Source: JAJCYX01 sp965243825 (GTDB taxonomy: Bacteria > Chloroflexota > Dehalococcoidia > Lucifugimonadales > Lucifugimonadaceae). From it: DNA of 64,000 bases. The stretch spans positions 2,294,001 to 2,358,000 of the forward strand of contig CBDEVT010000001.1 in assembly GCA_965243825.1 (NCBI GenBank), read 5' to 3'. Position 1 is the stretch's first letter, and each line of letters starts with the position of its first letter. Of the stretch, positions 63,503 through 64,000 are shown in pieces. Both the position numbers and the translations under genes were made by a program. The notes below the pieces were generated by a model. The model had not been told where the DNA came from. It searched no databases and saw only the letters and a program-made list of their open reading frames with translations.

Positions 63503-64000
63503 TCAAAGCTGGGCTACCTGGTCAGCTGTCAGGGTGTTGTAGTTCTTTCCTTCAAGCAGCAGGTATAGCCTGGCGGTCTGTTCGAGCTCTTCGATGGCGT
63601 CCACAGCGCTCGGCAGGTCTTTGCCTGCCACCACAGGGCCATGGTGCGCCAACATGATCGCATGATGATCCTTCGCCTGTTCGCCTACCGCGTCGGCAAG
63701 GTCCGTCGCACCAGGTGGAAAGAAGGGAACAACCGGCAACTTGCCAACCCGCATCACGTAATAGGCCGTGACCGGCGGAAGCATGTTGTCTGTGTCTATT
63801 CCGTCCAGGCATGACACGGCGACCGAATATGGCGAATGCAGATGGACGATCGCGCTGGCGTCAGGCCTGGCATTGTAGACAGCGAGGTGCAGCACCGATT
63901 CTTTCGTAGGCCGATCGCCTCCGACATGCTCGCCCTCTTCGGTAATCACTGAGAGTCTGTCGCCATCGAGCGTACCCATGCTGGAACCGGTCGGCGTCAT
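63503..64000 (-). CDS. Class II aldolase/OtnC-like decarboxylase (5' end cut by window edge)
   Basis: Metal-dependent aldolase fold. Zinc ligands: His pair in VHLHSPYSVAVS and the His in LAHHGPVVAG; PTKES holds the probable catalytic acid. Segments MTPTGSSMG, DRPTKESVLHLAVYNARP and PPVTAYYVMRVGKLPVVPFF fit the 3-oxo-tetronate 4-phosphate decarboxylase (OtnC) subgroup closely. The Met at the edge is probably internal: family members carry an N-terminal domain of about 45 more residues. Confidence 0.85.
   Translation of the reverse strand: MTPTGSSMGTLDGDRLSVITEEGEHVGGDRPTKESVLHLAVYNARPDASAIVHLHSPYSVAVSCLDGIDTDNMLPPVTAYYVMRVGKLPVVPFFPPGATDLADAVGEQAKDHHAIMLAHHGPVVAGKDLPSAVDAIEELEQTARLYLLLEGKNYNTLTADQVAQL

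Noticed and set aside
1..64000. CRISPR arrays, tRNA and 16S/23S rRNA genes
   Set aside because: None recognised on reading both strands; only rnpB was found as a structural RNA.

Overview
The window reads as a bacterial chromosome segment of roughly mid-50s % GC with housekeeping genes (rplI, dnaB, uvrB, pyk, ftsZ, rnpB, mrp) mixed with many small catabolic genes. Two enolase-superfamily acid-sugar dehydratase-like genes, a gluconolactonase-like protein, an OtnC-like aldolase, several SDR/MDR/Gfo-Idh dehydrogenases, two F420-reductase-like (NpdG) genes, Eis-type acetyltransferases and Thr/Pro-linker lipoproteins together suggest a Chloroflexota lineage close to Dehalococcoidia/SAR202. This is inference from gene content; no 16S rRNA gene or tRNA was recognised in the window.

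Layout. 1-2.6 kb: dnaB (cut by the left edge) and rplI on the minus strand, separated by an unusual 640-nt structured gap. 2.9-6.6 kb: an orphan biotin-carboxylase-like protein divergent from an acetyl-CoA synthetase-like ligase. 6.8-10.9 kb: three consecutive lipoproteins, two of them tandem paralogues. 11-14.5 kb: RhmD-like dehydratase, DoeA/creatinase-like M24 protein and SMP-30 protein. 14.5-16.8 kb: lower-GC patch with a secreted trypsin-like protease and a LuxR-type HTH protein. 17-25.5 kb: alcohol dehydrogenase, a hydrolase-fold protein lacking its catalytic residues, a SelA-fold PLP enzyme, a DsbA/FrnE-like thioredoxin-fold gene interrupted by an in-frame TGA exactly at the first Cys of CPWC (candidate selenoprotein), a DUF1932 dehydrogenase, and mrp with a MIP18-family gene. 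25.7-31.2 kb: LDH2-type dehydrogenase, HtrA, a small protein with a palindromic operator, MFS exporter, GNAT. 31.2-40.4 kb: uvrB, GyrI-like protein, two NpdG-like genes, AcuC, membrane metallopeptidase, FAH hydrolase. 40.5-44.9 kb: lipoprotein-MoxR-DUF58-DUF4129 operon. 44.9-49.2 kb: pyk, a zinc-ribbon coiled-coil protein, a serine recombinase with a ruined active site, and rnpB with a textbook terminator. 49.3-64 kb: a DapA-like protein without its Schiff-base Lys, second enolase-superfamily protein, GNAT and Lon-like protease, histidine phosphatase, ThDP enzyme, ftsZ with terminator, GIY-YIG-like protein, tandem Eis-like acetyltransferases, SDRs and an OtnC-like aldolase cut by the right edge.

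The strongest unusual signal is the UGA-containing FrnE/DsbA-like gene at 20333-20989. It has a Shine-Dalgarno site, an open frame before and after the TGA, the diagnostic UPWC context, a cis-Pro, and a small SECIS-like hairpin about 14-32 nt past the TGA. A second recurring theme is conserved folds whose catalytic residues have been replaced (serine recombinase, DapA-like, alpha/beta hydrolase-like, M24 protein, GIY-YIG-like).
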